Origin: Caulobacter sp. UNC358MFTsu5.1
GTDB taxonomy: Bacteria > Pseudomonadota > Alphaproteobacteria > Caulobacterales > Caulobacteraceae
Direction of reading: 5' to 3'
Assembly (NCBI RefSeq): GCF_000712075.1
Contig: NZ_JONW01000003.1
Coordinates: 1 to 64,000 of the forward strand
Length of the DNA: 64,000 nt
The notes beneath the pieces were generated by a model that was given only the letters and a program-made list of their open reading frames with translations, did no database searches and was not told where the DNA came from. Made by a program: the position numbers and the translations under genes. Positions 44,856-52,685 of this stretch are shown here, piece by piece. Each line of letters opens with the position of its first letter. Within the stretch, counting starts at the first letter, position 1.

Positions 44856-45482
44856 ATGCCCGCCATCGATCACGTCGTCGACAGTCTCGAGGCGCTCGAG
44901 GCCCTCTACACGCCGGCTCCGGTCCCGGCCTCGACCGTCAAGGTCGCCGACCACATCACCCCGCACTATCGCGCCCTGATCGAGGCCTCGCCGTTCCTGG
45001 CCCTGGCCACGGTCGGCCCCGAGGGCCTGGACTGCAGCCCGCGCGGCGACCAGCCCGGGTTCGTCCGCATCCACGACGCGCGGACGCTGATCCTGCCCGA
45101 CCGCCGGGGCAACAACCGCATCGACAGCCTGCGCAACGTGGTCCGTGACCCGCGCGTGGCGCTGATGTTCCTGATCCCGGGCTCGGGCACCACCTTCCGA
45201 GTCAACGGCCGGGCGGTGGTCAGCGCCGATCCCGGGCTGCTGGCCAGCTTCGCCGTCGACGGCAAGGCGCCGCGCACCTGCCTGGTGGTCACCGTGGTCG
45301 AGGCCTACTTCCAGTGCGCCCGCGCCATCGTCCGCTCGAACCTGTGGAAGCCGGAAGCTCAGGTGGATCCCCGATCCCTGCCCACGCCCGGCGCGATGCT
45401 GGCGGCGATGAGCGGCGAGACGGTCGGCGGGGCGGAATACGACAAGGCCTGGCCGGAGAGGGCGGCGGCGAGCTTGTGGTGA
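44856..45482 (+). CDS. Pyridoxamine 5'-phosphate oxidase-like FMN protein
   Basis: 208-residue split-barrel flavoprotein of the PNPOx-like group. The first ~60 residues (HYRALIEASPFLALATVGPEGLDCSPRGDQPGFVRI) and NNRIDSLRNVVRDPRVALMFLIPG are diagnostic, with R and N residues that bind FMN. ATG 44856 has AGGGGAG. Many relatives are F420/FMN reductases or have unknown substrates; pyridoxine metabolism should not be assumed. It follows the response regulator gene by 51 bp and could be in the same transcript. Confidence 0.85.
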   Translation: MPAIDHVVDSLEALEALYTPAPVPASTVKVADHITPHYRALIEASPFLALATVGPEGLDCSPRGDQPGFVRIHDARTLILPDRRGNNRIDSLRNVVRDPRVALMFLIPGSGTTFRVNGRAVVSADPGLLASFAVDGKAPRTCLVVTVVEAYFQCARAIVRSNLWKPEAQVDPRSLPTPGAMLAAMSGETVGGAEYDKAWPERAAASLW

Positions 45483-45486
45483 ACCG

Positions 45487-45618
45487 CCCCTCCGCCTGTG
45501 GGGGAGGCGATCGCTCAGCGATCGGTGGGGGGAGTTTCAGGATTGCCGGCCCGGGTGCGGTCGAGGTCGGATCACTCCCCCCTCCGTCGGCTTCGCCGAC
45601 ACCTCCCCCACGGGAGGA
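45487..45618. repeat. Intergenic element with CCTCCGTCGG core (second copy)
   Basis: Imperfect inverted repeat; left arm CCTCCGCCTGTGGGGGAGG and right arm CCTCCCCCACGGGAGG. The inner block CCCCCTCCGTCGGCTTCGCC and following ACACCTCCCCC is identical to the element after ftsZ (about 9725-9755). It lies between the PNPOx-like and dksA genes. Confidence 0.75.
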
Positions 45619-45623
45619 CCAAC

Positions 45624-45656
45624 GAAAAACGGCCCCGCCGCGAGGCGAGGCCGTTT
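45624..45656 (-). terminator. Rho-independent terminator of dksA
   Basis: On the minus strand AAACGGCC-T-CGCC-TCGC-GGCG-G-GGCCGT followed by TTTTTCG: an 11-12 bp stem with one mismatch, tetraloop and U-run, 33 bp after the dksA stop. Confidence 0.85.
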
Positions 45657-45689
45657 GAAACACATTCAGTCGAGATGTCCCGAAGGATC

Positions 45690-46118
45690 TCAATCGTCGC
45701 GGTGAACCCGTTCCCGACGTTCATGGCGTTCCTGGGCTTCCAGGCTGAGCGTCGCGGTGGGCCGCGCGTCCAGTCGAGCCAAACCGATCGGTTCGCCGGT
45801 CTCTTCGCAGTAGCCGTAGGAGCCATCCTCGACTCGGCGCAACGCCTGGTCGATTTTCGAGATGAGTTTTCTCTGGCGATCCCGGGTGCGAAGTTCCAGC
45901 GCCCGATCAGTTTCCGACGACGCGCGATCGGCGAGGTCGGCATGGTTTTCAGTTTCGGCTTGCAGGTGGGAAACCGTTTCGCGAGATTCGCGGAGGATTT
46001 CTTCTTTCCAAGCCAGGAGCTTCTGCTTGAAATACTCAAGCTGACGCTCGTTCATGAAAGGCTCGTCATCCGAAGGACGATACGAGTCTGGTACCTTAAG
46101 AACAGTGGCCGTTTGCAT
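45690..46118 (-). CDS. dksA: RNA polymerase-binding transcription factor DksA
   Basis: Secondary-channel factor that works with ppGpp to adjust rRNA and amino-acid promoters. 142 residues: a coiled coil at about 25-85 (ERQLEYFKQKLLAWKEEILRE..., with DLADRASSETDRALELRTRDR at its tip, the functional Asp pair D..D) and the globular C-terminus YGYCEETGEPIGLARLDARPTATLSLEAQERHE. Only one of the four usual zinc-finger cysteines remains, typical of alphaproteobacterial DksA. GAGGCG precedes ATG 46118. Confidence 0.93.
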   Translation of the reverse strand: MQTATVLKVPDSYRPSDDEPFMNERQLEYFKQKLLAWKEEILRESRETVSHLQAETENHADLADRASSETDRALELRTRDRQRKLISKIDQALRRVEDGSYGYCEETGEPIGLARLDARPTATLSLEAQERHERRERVHRDD

Positions 46119-46293
46119 TAACGCCTCACGCCCCGATGAACTTCGCCTAGGTCAGGCCGGGTGCTTATACCAAAACGATAGCCCGGTTCAATGAACGTCG
46201 CGTGAGCGGCGTGTTCACGACCGTGCACGGATGCCCCGTTCCTGGGGATATTCGATGAACCGCGTTCTTTAAGATACGGTTTCATCAGCGATC

Positions 46294-46722
46294 TCAGCCC
46301 AGCCGGGCCTGTTCCAGCTTGGCCGCCTCGACCGCCGCGCGGGTCTCGATCTCGTTGAGGATCGCTTCCAGCTTGGGGTCGTCGGTGGCTTCGCGATGCT
46401 CGCGCACGGCGCTCTTGAGTCGCGACAGCGTGCCGGTCGAGATCTCGCCGTCCAGGGTGGCCAGCTTCAGGGCGTCCAGCAGGTCCAGAAGGCCGCCGGC
46501 CCGCTTGACCGCCCGGCGCTTGCGCTCCATCGGGTCCATGTCGGCCTGCAGGGCCAGGAGGGCGTCGAGCGAGCCGATCCCGGCCACGCCGCCCGCCTGG
46601 GCGACCCCGGAAGCGGCGCTGGCGCCGCCCACTGTCGGTAGGGAAAACCCCGATCCGCCGCCCGTCGGTTTGGCCCGCGACGCGCCAACCGCGCCCGCGC
46701 TCCCCGTGCTGGAAACCTTCAT
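46294..46722 (-). CDS. fliX: Flagellar assembly regulator FliX
   Basis: Caulobacter class II flagellar protein that links hook-basal body assembly to FlbD-dependent late gene expression. 142 residues: Gly/Ser-rich N-terminus (MKVSSTGSAGAVGASR), then a helical C-terminal half (SLDALLALQADMDPMERKRRAVKRAGGLLDLLDALK). Divergent from flgI as in C. crescentus. A TTAACCAT motif (46803-46810, minus strand), known for CtrA-regulated promoters, lies 80-90 bp upstream. Confidence 0.93.
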   Translation of the reverse strand: MKVSSTGSAGAVGASRAKPTGGGSGFSLPTVGGASAASGVAQAGGVAGIGSLDALLALQADMDPMERKRRAVKRAGGLLDLLDALKLATLDGEISTGTLSRLKSAVREHREATDDPKLEAILNEIETRAAVEAAKLEQARLG

Positions 46723-46802
46723 GACGAAACGCTGCTCCGACGAACGTTTGGAGGAGTCACCCCCGCCCCGTTAACCACATCTTGCTGAGCGCCGCTTGCG
46801 GT

Positions 46803-46810
46803 ATGGTTAA
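46803..46810 (-). promoter_or_regulatory. CtrA-type half-site TTAACCAT before fliX
   Basis: TTAACCAT on the minus strand, directed toward fliX, an established CtrA motif of class II flagellar promoters. A second TTAAC is at 46770-46774. Confidence 0.55.
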
Positions 46811-46899
46811 TGCCGGGCAGAATCTGCCGAACCAGAATGTCGCAGGCGGAATTTGCACGCCTTTCGACTGATTTCATTGAACTTTTTCACCCAATTGAA

Positions 46900-46916
46900 T
46901 TGGCCCGGTTCTGGCA
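46900..46916 (+). promoter_or_regulatory. Sigma-54 promoter of flgI
   Basis: TTGGCCCGGTTCTGGCA matches YTGGCACGRNNNTTGCW at 15 of 17 positions (-24 GG and -12 GC intact). It sits 40 bp upstream of the flgI ATG. Middle-class Caulobacter flagellar genes are sigma-54 and FlbD dependent. Confidence 0.7.
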
Positions 46917-46955
46917 TGGGACGGCGTGGGGATGCCGCCCCGCCGTAGGAAAGCC

Positions 46956-48068
46956 ATGTCTCGTTCATTCTTTGCTTCCGTTCTGGGCCTTGCTCTCGCC
47001 GCCGTGGCGCTCGTCGCGTCACCGGCCGACGCCAAGTCGCGCATCAAGGACATCGTCGCCTTCGAAGGCGTGCGCGACAACCAACTGGTCGGCTACGGCA
47101 TCGTCGTGGGCCTGAACGGTTCGGGCGACAGCCTGCGCAACGCGCCGATGACCAAGCAGAGCCTGGAAGCGATGCTGGAGCGCCAGGGCGTCAACGTCCG
47201 CGACGGCAACCTCAACACCAAGAACACCGCCGCCGTCATGGTCACGGCCAACCTGCCGCCGTTCTCGGCGGCCGGCGCGCGCATGGACGTCACGGTCTCG
47301 ACCCTGGGCGACGCCAAGAGCCTGCTGGGCGGCACCCTGCTGGTCACCTCGCTGCAAGGCGCCGACGGCCAGACCTATGCGGTGGCCCAGGGCACGGTGC
47401 AGACCGGCTCGGTCTCGGCCGGCGGCGCCTCGGGCAGCTCGGTCACCAAGGGCGTGCCGACCGCGGGCCGCATCGCCGCCGGCGGCATCATCGAGAAGGA
47501 GACCGGCTTCCAGATGGTGAACATGGACGTGCTGCGCATGACCCTGCGCAACCCGGACTTCACCACCTCGCGCCGCATCGCCGACGCCATCAACCAGCGC
47601 TTCCCCGGCTGCGCCCAGGCCCAGAACCCCACCATCGTCGCCGTGCGCGCGCCGGCCGGCATGGACATGATCAGCTTCGTCACCAACATCGAGAACCTGG
47701 AGGTCGAGCCCGACTCCCCGGCCAAGGTGATCATCGACGAAGTGGCCGGCGTCATCGTCATGGGCGACGACGTCCGCATCAGCCAGGTGGCGATCGCCCA
47801 GGGCAACCTGACCATCTCGGTCCAGGAGAACCCCGCCGTCAGCCAGCCGGCCCCGTTCAGCCAGGGCCAGACCAAGGTCGTCCCGCAGTCGACCGTCAGC
47901 GTCAACGAGGAGACCGGCCGCAAGCTGCTGACCCTGGGCGGCGGCGCCTCGCTCAAGAGCCTGGTCGGCGGCCTCAACGCCCTGGGCGTCACGCCGCGCG
48001 ACATGATCTCGATCCTGCAGGCCATCAAAGCCTCGGGCGCCCTGCAAGCCGACATCGAGGTGATGTGA
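46956..48068 (+). CDS. flgI: Flagellar P-ring protein FlgI
   Basis: Periplasmic protein forming the P ring around the flagellar rod in the peptidoglycan. 370 residues from ATG 46956 with AGGAAAG; signal peptide cleaved after ASPADA. Characteristic sequence SRIKDIVAFEGVRDNQLVGYGIVVGLNGSGDSL, NVRDGNLNTKNTAAVMVTANLPPF and the end MISILQAIKASGALQADIEVM. It overlaps the next gene by one base (TGATG). Confidence 0.97.
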   Translation: MSRSFFASVLGLALAAVALVASPADAKSRIKDIVAFEGVRDNQLVGYGIVVGLNGSGDSLRNAPMTKQSLEAMLERQGVNVRDGNLNTKNTAAVMVTANLPPFSAAGARMDVTVSTLGDAKSLLGGTLLVTSLQGADGQTYAVAQGTVQTGSVSAGGASGSSVTKGVPTAGRIAAGGIIEKETGFQMVNMDVLRMTLRNPDFTTSRRIADAINQRFPGCAQAQNPTIVAVRAPAGMDMISFVTNIENLEVEPDSPAKVIIDEVAGVIVMGDDVRISQVAIAQGNLTISVQENPAVSQPAPFSQGQTKVVPQSTVSVNEETGRKLLTLGGGASLKSLVGGLNALGVTPRDMISILQAIKASGALQADIEVM

Positions 48069-48391
48069 TGAGCCTTCTCGCCGCCGCCATCGCCGCCCCG
48101 ACCGTGATCGACACGGTCGGCAAGACCGCCGCCTCGACCGCCGAGCTGCTCAAGCGCGGCAAGATCCGCGAGACGGCCCAGAAGTTCGAGGCCTCGTTCC
48201 TGTCGGTGATGATGCAGTCGATGACCGCCGGCATGAAGACGCCGGAGATCGGCGGCGGCGGGGCCGGCGAGGACATGTTCAAGTCCCTTCTGGCCGAGGA
48301 GATGGCCAAGCAGGTCTCCAAGGCCGGCGGCATCGGCGTGGCCGCGTCGGTGCAGAAGGAAATGCTGAAGATGCAAGGTCTGAAGGAGTAG
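48068..48391 (+). CDS. FlgJ-type rod-binding protein (no muramidase domain)
   Basis: 107 residues corresponding to the N-terminal rod-binding domain of FlgJ (KFEASFLSVMMQSMTAGMKTPEIGGGGAGEDMFKSLLAEEMAKQVSKAGGIGVA). The C-terminal muramidase domain of enterobacterial FlgJ is absent, as in other alphaproteobacteria, which use a separate lysozyme. Starts at ATG 48068 overlapping flgI; a GTG at 48065 is in frame. Confidence 0.9.
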   Translation: MSLLAAAIAAPTVIDTVGKTAASTAELLKRGKIRETAQKFEASFLSVMMQSMTAGMKTPEIGGGGAGEDMFKSLLAEEMAKQVSKAGGIGVAASVQKEMLKMQGLKE

Positions 48392-48394
48392 CCC

Positions 48395-48841
48395 ATGGCC
48401 CTCAACGCCACCGATTGCGACGATCGCGTCGAACAGCTGATCATCCTGACCGAGCGCCTGACCGATCTGATCGCCAGGCAGTCCGCCGCCTTCGAGGCCC
48501 GCCGCCCGCACGAGGCGGCGCGTTACGTCGACGAGGTGGCCAAGCTGGCCAATCTCTACCGCCACGAGTCGACCAAGGTGCGCGGCAACGTCGCCCTGGT
48601 GCAGGGCGCCTCGCCGCAGCGCCGCCAGCGCCTGGTGCGCGCCACCGAGGCCTTCGACGCCGTGCTCGCCCGCCAGGGCCGCGCCGTCACCGCCGCCAAG
48701 ACCGTCACCGAGGGCCTGGTCCGCGCCATCGCCGAGGAGATCGCCGTCCAGCGCCCCACCGGCGCCGGCTACGGCCCCGGCGCCCAGGCCACCGCCTACA
48801 AGCAGAACGGCACCGCGATCACGCTGAACCAGCGGGCGTAG
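48395..48841 (+). CDS. flbY: Flagellar protein FlbY-like (FlgN-type)
   Basis: 148-residue helical protein with AAGGAG before ATG 48395. The long amphipathic helices (RVEQLIILTERLTDLIARQ, ARYVDEVAKLANLYRHESTKVRGN, AKTVTEGLVRAIAEEIAVQ) and position after flgI-flgJ match FlbY/FlgN-type proteins, which act around flagellar export. The last 20 residues (AYKQNGTAITLNQRA) resemble FlgN tails. Identity as FlbY is from recalled gene order, not alignment. Confidence 0.65.
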   Translation: MALNATDCDDRVEQLIILTERLTDLIARQSAAFEARRPHEAARYVDEVAKLANLYRHESTKVRGNVALVQGASPQRRQRLVRATEAFDAVLARQGRAVTAAKTVTEGLVRAIAEEIAVQRPTGAGYGPGAQATAYKQNGTAITLNQRA

Positions 48842-48902
48842 GGCTGGCGGGTCAGCATCACTTCGCCTAGCTTCGCCGCTGAACAGGGGCGAGCGACGAT
48901 CG

Positions 48903-49322
48903 ATGGTGCAGCTTAGCGTGCTCTTGGCGGCGACCGCATTGGCGGCCTCTCCTGCGCCTGACCAGGATCAGATCCGCGCCGCCATCTTCGATGACGTCCA
49001 ACTCAACGCCCTGGTCGGCAACGGCAATACGCTTGTTTCCGGCGGCTGGGTCATGGGCTACCAGCACGAAGCCACCGCGCCCCAGATCCAAATCCGTGAT
49101 CTCGACTGCACTGATGGCGCGACGGACGCACGCTGTGATTTTGTCCTGGCGCGTCTGTCGAAGCCGACCATCGACATCTGGACCGGAAAACCGGTTCCCT
49201 TGCTCGTCAAATGCAAGGCGCGTCTCGTCAAGGAGGCCGAAGGCGCCTGGTCCGTGGCCCATACCCCGTCACCGGCGTCCGGAGGCCATTCCAGGACGAC
49301 AATGACCTGCCGTAAGGCCTAG
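48903..49322 (+). CDS. Secreted hypothetical protein
   Basis: 139 residues with a short signal peptide (MVQLSVLLAATALAASPA). Four or five cysteines remain in the mature part, with DLDCTDGATDARCDFVL and LVKCKARLVKEAEGAW. The ending ASGGHSRTTMTCRKA is polar. It looks like a small periplasmic binding or inhibitor domain but is not recognised. Convergent with the PepSY gene (overlap of 4 bp). Confidence 0.65.
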   Translation: MVQLSVLLAATALAASPAPDQDQIRAAIFDDVQLNALVGNGNTLVSGGWVMGYQHEATAPQIQIRDLDCTDGATDARCDFVLARLSKPTIDIWTGKPVPLLVKCKARLVKEAEGAWSVAHTPSPASGGHSRTTMTCRKA

Positions 49323-50425
49323 GCCGTCGCCTCGGCCGCCTTCGCCGTCACCACCTTCTTCCGCCGCTTCGGGTTCCCCACCGGGTTGCCCCAGAACGTG
49401 ACCACCGCCAGCGTGCCCAGCAGGGTCAGGGTCAGGCCCGACACCGTCATCACCAGGCGATACGGCAGGCCGCCGACCTTGGCCGCGTGCAGCGGGTAGT
49501 CGAGATTGGCGATGCGCGAGCCCAGCGGCAGGGTCTGGGCGTCGCGCGTGGCGACCATCTTGCCGGTGGCCGGGTCGAACCAGGCCATGGTGCGGCCGTT
49601 CGGCAGCCATTCGGCCTGCTGGCGCAGGCGGATCGCGATCAACCCGCCCGGCTTGGCCGGCAGGCCGATGGTGCGGACCTCGGCGCCGGGATAGCGGGCC
49701 TGGGCCGCCCCGATCACCGCCGTCCAGTCCAGGTCCTTGGCCAGCTTGCCGCCCTTGATCTTCGGCGGGGCCGAGGCGGCCTTCATCGTCGCCGCCGACG
49801 AGAACGGCGCCCGCAGCGTGTCGGAGAACCACTTCAGGTTCATCGCCGCCCCCGTGGTCAGGGACAGGATCAGCAGCGGCGCCACCAGCACGCCCAGGTC
49901 GCGGTGGTGATGGACGATGGCCGCCCGCTTCATCATCCGGGGCCACGGCCGGACGTGGAACATCCGCCGGGTCGGCCACCACAGCCAAAGGCCGGTGCCC
50001 ACGAAGCCCAGCCCGGCCAGGCCCGCGATCCCGCCGACGATCTCGCCGGTGTCGCCGTTGAACAGGTGGTGGTGGAAGTCGAACAGCCAGACCTCCGGCC
50101 GCGTCCAGTTCGACGTCCAGCTCTGGACGATCGCGCCGTCCTGGTCGGCGTAGGCGGCGTGCTCGCCCTTGTAGCTCAGCTTGTGCAGGCCCAGGCGCGG
50201 CGTCGCCAGCACGATGGAGCGCGGGCGGTCCTTGGCGGCGAAAATCCGCGTCGCCGCCGCGCCCAGGGCGGCCGCGTCCTGGCGCTGGGCGTCGGCGGCG
50301 TGCGGCACGGTGGCGCGCAGGAAGGCGTCCTCGTGCAGCAGTAGCGACCCCGTCAGCCCCATCAGGGCCAGCAGCAGGCCGATCAGCCCGCCGGTCCAGC
50401 GGTGGATCTGTCGGACGACCTTCAT
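49319..50425 (-). CDS. PepSY-associated TM protein, probable ferric-siderophore reductase partner
   Basis: 368 residues, four membrane segments: near the N-terminus RQIHRWTGGLIGLLLALMGLTGSLLLHEDAF, at about 120-150, at about 185-210 and at the C-terminus. PepSY-like segments with FDPATGKMVATRD between. ATG at 50425 overlaps the stop of the TonB receptor gene (TGATG), so both are translated together. Such pairs (FecA/FoxA receptor plus PepSY protein) are thought to reduce iron-siderophore complexes at the inner membrane. Confidence 0.85.
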   Translation of the reverse strand: MKVVRQIHRWTGGLIGLLLALMGLTGSLLLHEDAFLRATVPHAADAQRQDAAALGAAATRIFAAKDRPRSIVLATPRLGLHKLSYKGEHAAYADQDGAIVQSWTSNWTRPEVWLFDFHHHLFNGDTGEIVGGIAGLAGLGFVGTGLWLWWPTRRMFHVRPWPRMMKRAAIVHHHRDLGVLVAPLLILSLTTGAAMNLKWFSDTLRAPFSSAATMKAASAPPKIKGGKLAKDLDWTAVIGAAQARYPGAEVRTIGLPAKPGGLIAIRLRQQAEWLPNGRTMAWFDPATGKMVATRDAQTLPLGSRIANLDYPLHAAKVGGLPYRLVMTVSGLTLTLLGTLAVVTFWGNPVGNPKRRKKVVTAKAAEATA

Positions 50426-52602
50426 CAGAAGCGGGCTTCCCAGCCCAGGGTGGCCGTCCGGCCGCGCCCGGCGAAATAGCGGTCGACCGCCGGCGCCGTG
50501 GTGTCGGAGTTGTACGAGATGTACTGCTCGTCGAACAGGTTCTGGATCCCCAGCGACAGCGCGCCGACCGGCAGTTCATAGCGCACGAAGGCGTCGGCCA
50601 GGGTGTAGCCGGTGAAGTCGTCCTTCACGAGGGCGTTCTGCATGTCGCGCTTGATGTAGTTCTGGATCTGGAAGCGCAGGCCCCACTTGTCGCCCTGGTA
50701 ATCGGCGGCCAGGTTCAGGCGGTCGGGCGAGATGTTGGCGCCGTCCAGGTCCTTGTCGACCTTGCCGTCGGCGTTGGTGTCGGTCCGGCCCTTCAGGTGG
50801 GCGTAGCCCGCCGAGACGACCAGCCCCTGGATCGGCGTGCGGGCCTTCAGATTGGCCTCCAGCCCCTCGATCTCGACCCGCTGGCGCTGGACGTCGAAGA
50901 TGCCGCCGCTGTTCTTGATCAGCAGCTGGCCCAGCTTCGAGCTGGACCAGAAGTAGCTGACGCTGGCGTCGAACGGTCCGCGCTTCAGCTCGGTCCCGAT
51001 CTCGCGGTTGTTCGACACGATCGGCTCGATGTTCAGATAGGTGTCGACGTCGACGCCGTCGACATTGATGCCGCGCAGGATCCGGCCGACGTCGGGCACG
51101 GTGTAGCCCTCGGCGTAGCTGGCGTAGACGCGCAGGCCCGTCACCGGCTCGACCACGATCCCGCCGTTGGCCAGCGTCGCCTTGAAGTCGGGATTGCCGC
51201 CGGCCACCTTGCGCGAGCCGTAGAAGGCCAGGGTGGTGAAGTCGTCGACCTTCAGCTCGACGTTCTCGAAGCGCACGCCGCCGGCCAGGTGCACCTTGTC
51301 GCCCAGCAGCGAGAGGTTGCCCTGCACGAACGGCGCGACGCTCTGGAACTTGGTCGGCGGCACCCAGGCGCGGCCGGTCTCGATCAGCACCTGCTCGGTG
51401 CGGTCGTTGATGGTGTCCAGGCCCACGGTGCCGGTCAGGCCCTTGATCCCCGGAACGGCCCGCTCGTAGCTGACCCGGGCGCCCAGCTTGCGCGAGCGGT
51501 TCGAGGACTGGTCGAACAGGGTGTTCAGCGGCGCGATGCGGACATCCTGGAACGTGGCGTTGATGTCGCCACCGAAGGTGTCGCGCGAGCGGTTGAAGAA
51601 CAGCTGGGCGATCAGGTTGCCGCCCGCCAGGTCGCTGTTGACCAGCGAGGCCGACACCGTCTCGACGCGGTTAGCCGCCGGCTCGCCGGGCTGGACGCCG
51701 CGAAAGCTGGTGGTCGGCACATGGAACGTGCGGTCGCCGTTGGTGGCGGGCTTGGGATTGGTCGCCGAGATGGTGGTGGTGACGTAGTCGCCGTCGCCCT
51801 TCAGCTCGAAGCGGTTGGCCACCACGTCCAGGCGGGTGTTCTCGCCCAGCTGCCAGCCCAGGCGGGCGAAGAACGACAGGGCCTTGGAGTCCTGGACCTC
51901 GCCTTGGGTGCCGTCCATCCCCAAGCGGCGGCCGTCGCCGTCGTAGAAGGCGCCGCGCGCGTCGTAGGCAGCGCCGACGGTGGCGTCGAACGCCCCGCCG
52001 CGCCAGGCCACCAGGCCGGCCACCTTGCCGCCGACGCTGTCGCCCAGGTCGTCGCCGGCGCTGACCTGGGTCAGGACCTTGCCGGTGACGCCGTCGGCCT
52101 TGGGCGGGCCGACAGTCACCTGGTTGACCACGCCGCCGGTGGCGCCGATGCCCTGCAGGGCGTTGGAGCCGTAGATCACCTCCACCCGATCGATGAAGAA
52201 CGGATCGATCGTGTAGCCGTCGCGCGAGCCGTCGCGGATCGGGGTCGACTGCGGGATGCCGTTGATGGCGTACAGCGGCGAGCGGCCGCGCAGGGTCTCG
52301 CCCGCGCCCGACAGCTTCTGGCGCGTGGGCGAGAACGACGGCGACAGGTTCGAGACCGCGTCGACCACCGAGCCGCTGATGGCGACCTGCTGGGTCAGGG
52401 CCTCGGAATCGATCACGTCCACCGTCAGCGGCAGGGCGCTGGCCGGCAGGATGGTGCGGGCGGCGGTGACCACCAGCTGGTCCACGTCGGTGGGCTCGGC
52501 CTTGTCCTCGGCGTGGGCGGCGGTCGCGATCGCCAGGGCCGTCAGGCTGAGGCCGGTCAGGATCGAGGCGCGCCGCGCACGGCTGATGGAGATGGTCCGC
52601 AT
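50425..52602 (-). CDS. TonB-dependent outer membrane receptor
   Basis: 725 residues from ATG 52602; the longer frame begins in the promoter. Signal peptide ending HAE, then a TonB box-like DVDQLVVTA, plug domain (YAINGIPQSTPIRDG, VEVIYGSNALQGIGATGGVVNQVT) and beta-barrel with a terminal Phe (TLGWEARF). Ferric-siderophore class is suggested by the plug and by the following PepSY gene. A Fur-like box is 50 bp upstream. Confidence 0.92.
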   Translation of the reverse strand: MRTISISRARRASILTGLSLTALAIATAAHAEDKAEPTDVDQLVVTAARTILPASALPLTVDVIDSEALTQQVAISGSVVDAVSNLSPSFSPTRQKLSGAGETLRGRSPLYAINGIPQSTPIRDGSRDGYTIDPFFIDRVEVIYGSNALQGIGATGGVVNQVTVGPPKADGVTGKVLTQVSAGDDLGDSVGGKVAGLVAWRGGAFDATVGAAYDARGAFYDGDGRRLGMDGTQGEVQDSKALSFFARLGWQLGENTRLDVVANRFELKGDGDYVTTTISATNPKPATNGDRTFHVPTTSFRGVQPGEPAANRVETVSASLVNSDLAGGNLIAQLFFNRSRDTFGGDINATFQDVRIAPLNTLFDQSSNRSRKLGARVSYERAVPGIKGLTGTVGLDTINDRTEQVLIETGRAWVPPTKFQSVAPFVQGNLSLLGDKVHLAGGVRFENVELKVDDFTTLAFYGSRKVAGGNPDFKATLANGGIVVEPVTGLRVYASYAEGYTVPDVGRILRGINVDGVDVDTYLNIEPIVSNNREIGTELKRGPFDASVSYFWSSSKLGQLLIKNSGGIFDVQRQRVEIEGLEANLKARTPIQGLVVSAGYAHLKGRTDTNADGKVDKDLDGANISPDRLNLAADYQGDKWGLRFQIQNYIKRDMQNALVKDDFTGYTLADAFVRYELPVGALSLGIQNLFDEQYISYNSDTTAPAVDRYFAGRGRTATLGWEARF

Positions 52603-52651
52603 GATGATCGACGCCCCGGCAGTTCGAATGATGGCGCCGTATAGCTGCTGT

Positions 52652-52666
52652 TGAGAGTGATTAGCA
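52652..52666 (-). promoter_or_regulatory. Fur-like box before the TonB receptor gene
   Basis: TGAGAGT-G-ATTAGCA, a 7-1-7 near-palindrome with 3 mismatches to TGATAAT-N-ATTATCA. Located about 50 bp upstream of the receptor start. Confidence 0.45.
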
Positions 52667-52685
52667 ACAAACCGTAACGTGTAGG

